DNA of 45,637 nt, from positions 1 to 45,637 of the forward strand of contig JAVBSS010000068.1 of the NCBI GenBank assembly GCA_031556525.1, written 5' to 3'. Made by a program: the position numbers and the translations under genes. Below the pieces are notes generated by a model. It saw only the letters and a list, made by a program, of their open reading frames with translations, was not told the origin of the DNA and searched no databases. Origin of the DNA: JAVBSN01 sp031556525. Its GTDB lineage: Bacteria > Bacillota > Clostridia > Lachnospirales > Lachnospiraceae. Shown in pieces: positions 44,603 through 45,637 of the stretch; position 1 is the first letter of the stretch; every line of letters starts with the position of its first letter.

Positions 44603-45238
44603 ATGGATAAGATTAGAGTGATTATTGCTGATGATAGTGATTTTGTTAGAGATGGAATGAAAATTATTCTTGATGTAGATGATGATTTTGAAGTGGTTGG
44701 TTGTGCAGCAAATGGAAGAGATGCAATTAAAATTGCTGAGAGAACGTCAACAGATATTTTTCTAATGGATATTCAGATGCCAGAAATGGATGGTATTGAA
44801 GCAACAAAGTATATTGTGGAAAATAATCTTGGTAAAGTATTAATTCTTACAACTTTTGATGACGATGACTTAGTGCAAAATGCTATTCACAATGGTGCAA
44901 AAGGTTATTTGATTAAGAATCACACACCAGAACATTTAAAACAGATGATTAAATCTGTATATAATGGAACTGGGGTAATGGAAGAGAATATCTTGGAAAA
45001 TCTAGCAAAGCTTACTGAGATTAAAACAAATGTATTTAATGAAGAAGGGTATACAGCTAGAGAATTAGATATTATTAGTGCTATTGCAGAGGGACTTTCT
45101 AATAAAGAAATAGCAAGTAAATTATTTATTACAGAAGGTACAGTGAAGAATTATATCACATCAATATTGGCAAAAGAGAATCTATCACATAGAACAGCAC
45201 TAGCTGTATATTATCTTACAGGAAAGAAACAAGAGTAA
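44603..45238 (+). CDS. NarL/FixJ-type response regulator
   Basis: 211 aa from 44603 (MDKIRVIIADDSDF); GGAGG lies 5 bp before it, while an in-frame ATG at 44591 overlaps that site. Receiver domain with IIADD and phosphoacceptor Asp in FLMDIQMPEMDG (~54), Thr and Lys of LILTTF and GYLIKN. LuxR-type HTH at the C-terminus (YTARELDIISAIAEGLSNKE, then IASKLFITEGTVKNY). The cognate kinase is immediately upstream. It likely controls the ABC exporter operon it belongs to. Confidence 0.92.
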   Translation: MDKIRVIIADDSDFVRDGMKIILDVDDDFEVVGCAANGRDAIKIAERTSTDIFLMDIQMPEMDGIEATKYIVENNLGKVLILTTFDDDDLVQNAIHNGAKGYLIKNHTPEHLKQMIKSVYNGTGVMEENILENLAKLTEIKTNVFNEEGYTARELDIISAIAEGLSNKEIASKLFITEGTVKNYITSILAKENLSHRTALAVYYLTGKKQE

Positions 45239-45281
45239 CAAATAAATGCTTAACTTTTGTGTAGATTATTTTAGGTCGCTA

Positions 45282-45290
45282 TGTTATAAT
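45282..45290 (+). promoter_or_regulatory. Extended -10 promoter of glyA
   Basis: TGTTATAAT within GCTATGTTATAAT, the same 13-mer as before dnaD. The -35 region is poor. The leader up to glyA shows no recognised riboswitch. Confidence 0.5.
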
Positions 45291-45347
45291 TTACGCCATA
45301 GGCTATAGATTAAGCCAACTATTAAAGAGATCGTGGAGGATAATAAA

Positions 45348-45637
45348 ATGTACAGTTTTGATGAAGTATCAGGTTTTGACCCAGAAGTAGCAGCAGCGAT
45401 GAACGATGAGATAGGTAGACAAAATGATAATATAGAGCTTATAGCATCTGAAAATATTGTAACAAAAGCAGTTATGGCTGCAATGGGAAGTCCTTTAACA
45501 AATAAATACGCAGAAGGTTATCCAGGGAAGAGATATTACGGCGGATGTGAGCATGTTGATGTTGTAGAGACATTAGCAATTGATAGAGCAAAAGAAATAT
45601 TTGGTTGTGATTATGCAAATGTTCAACCACATTCAGG
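45348..45637 (+). CDS. glyA: Serine hydroxymethyltransferase, N-terminal part (runs off the window)
   Basis: The first 96 codons read MYSFDEVSGFDPEVAAAMND and continue with IELIASENI, NKYAEGYPGKRYYGGCEHVD and ANVQPHSG, all conserved in GlyA. The enzyme interconverts serine and glycine with tetrahydrofolate, using pyridoxal phosphate. GTGGAGGA precedes the start. The remaining three quarters lie beyond the right edge. Confidence 0.95.
   Translation, partial: MYSFDEVSGFDPEVAAAMNDEIGRQNDNIELIASENIVTKAVMAAMGSPLTNKYAEGYPGKRYYGGCEHVDVVETLAIDRAKEIFGCDYANVQPHS

Noticed and set aside
45239..45347. A glycine or other riboswitch before glyA
   Set aside because: The leader is only about 50 nt after the promoter and shows no recognisable aptamer.

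Overview
The window looks like a low-GC, Gram-positive, spore-forming anaerobe of the Clostridia, most likely a Lachnospiraceae relative. Reasons: AT-rich DNA with AGA/ATA-rich codon use, strong GGAGG ribosome binding sites, a DnaD plus DnaC-type loader pair, a DUF4317 gene, a shortened YhaO/YhaN pair, and the 3' part of the sporulation regulator gene spoIIID. I cannot name the species.

Positions 1 to about 24,200 appear to be the right-hand part of an integrative element; its left end lies outside the window. The right end is marked by a large serine recombinase (22629-24221). Its last codons run into a 5'-truncated spoIIID gene (24199-24345), so the element seems to be inserted inside spoIIID. 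Cargo from left to right: (a) a divergent small regulator, a membrane coiled-coil protein and a Ser/Thr/Pro-rich lipoprotein; (b) a non-coding tract with three 93-bp tandem repeats; (c) a DISARM-type phage-defence operon (2861-12770) with a small HTH gene, a Vsr-nuclease/C5-methyltransferase fusion, a DrmE-like protein, the helicase DrmA and the DUF1998 protein DrmB, but no DrmC phospholipase-D protein; (d) 1.5 kb of non-coding DNA with two parallel repeat modules and a cluster of hairpins; (e) a Sau3AI/MutH-like restriction enzyme and its C5-methyltransferase, with a LexA-box-like site and a separate methylase promoter; (f) small cargo genes including a J-domain protein; (g) a large P-loop ATPase of the Sll1717 type ending in an S1-like domain.

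From about 24,350 onward the DNA is ordinary chromosome: a YhaO/YhaN (SbcD/SbcC-like) pair, a class A penicillin-binding protein, a DUF4317 gene, murC, dnaD and a dnaC-type helicase loader, PRPP synthetase, clpB, an ABC-F ATPase, an ABC-2 exporter operon with its own NarL-type two-component system, and the start of glyA.

The most interesting reading is a defence island (DISARM variant, restriction-modification, a possible ATPase system) carried on an element that interrupts a sporulation gene. This recalls the skin element in sigK, where excision in the mother cell restores the gene. Whether this element excises cannot be decided from the window, because the 5' half of spoIIID is not present.
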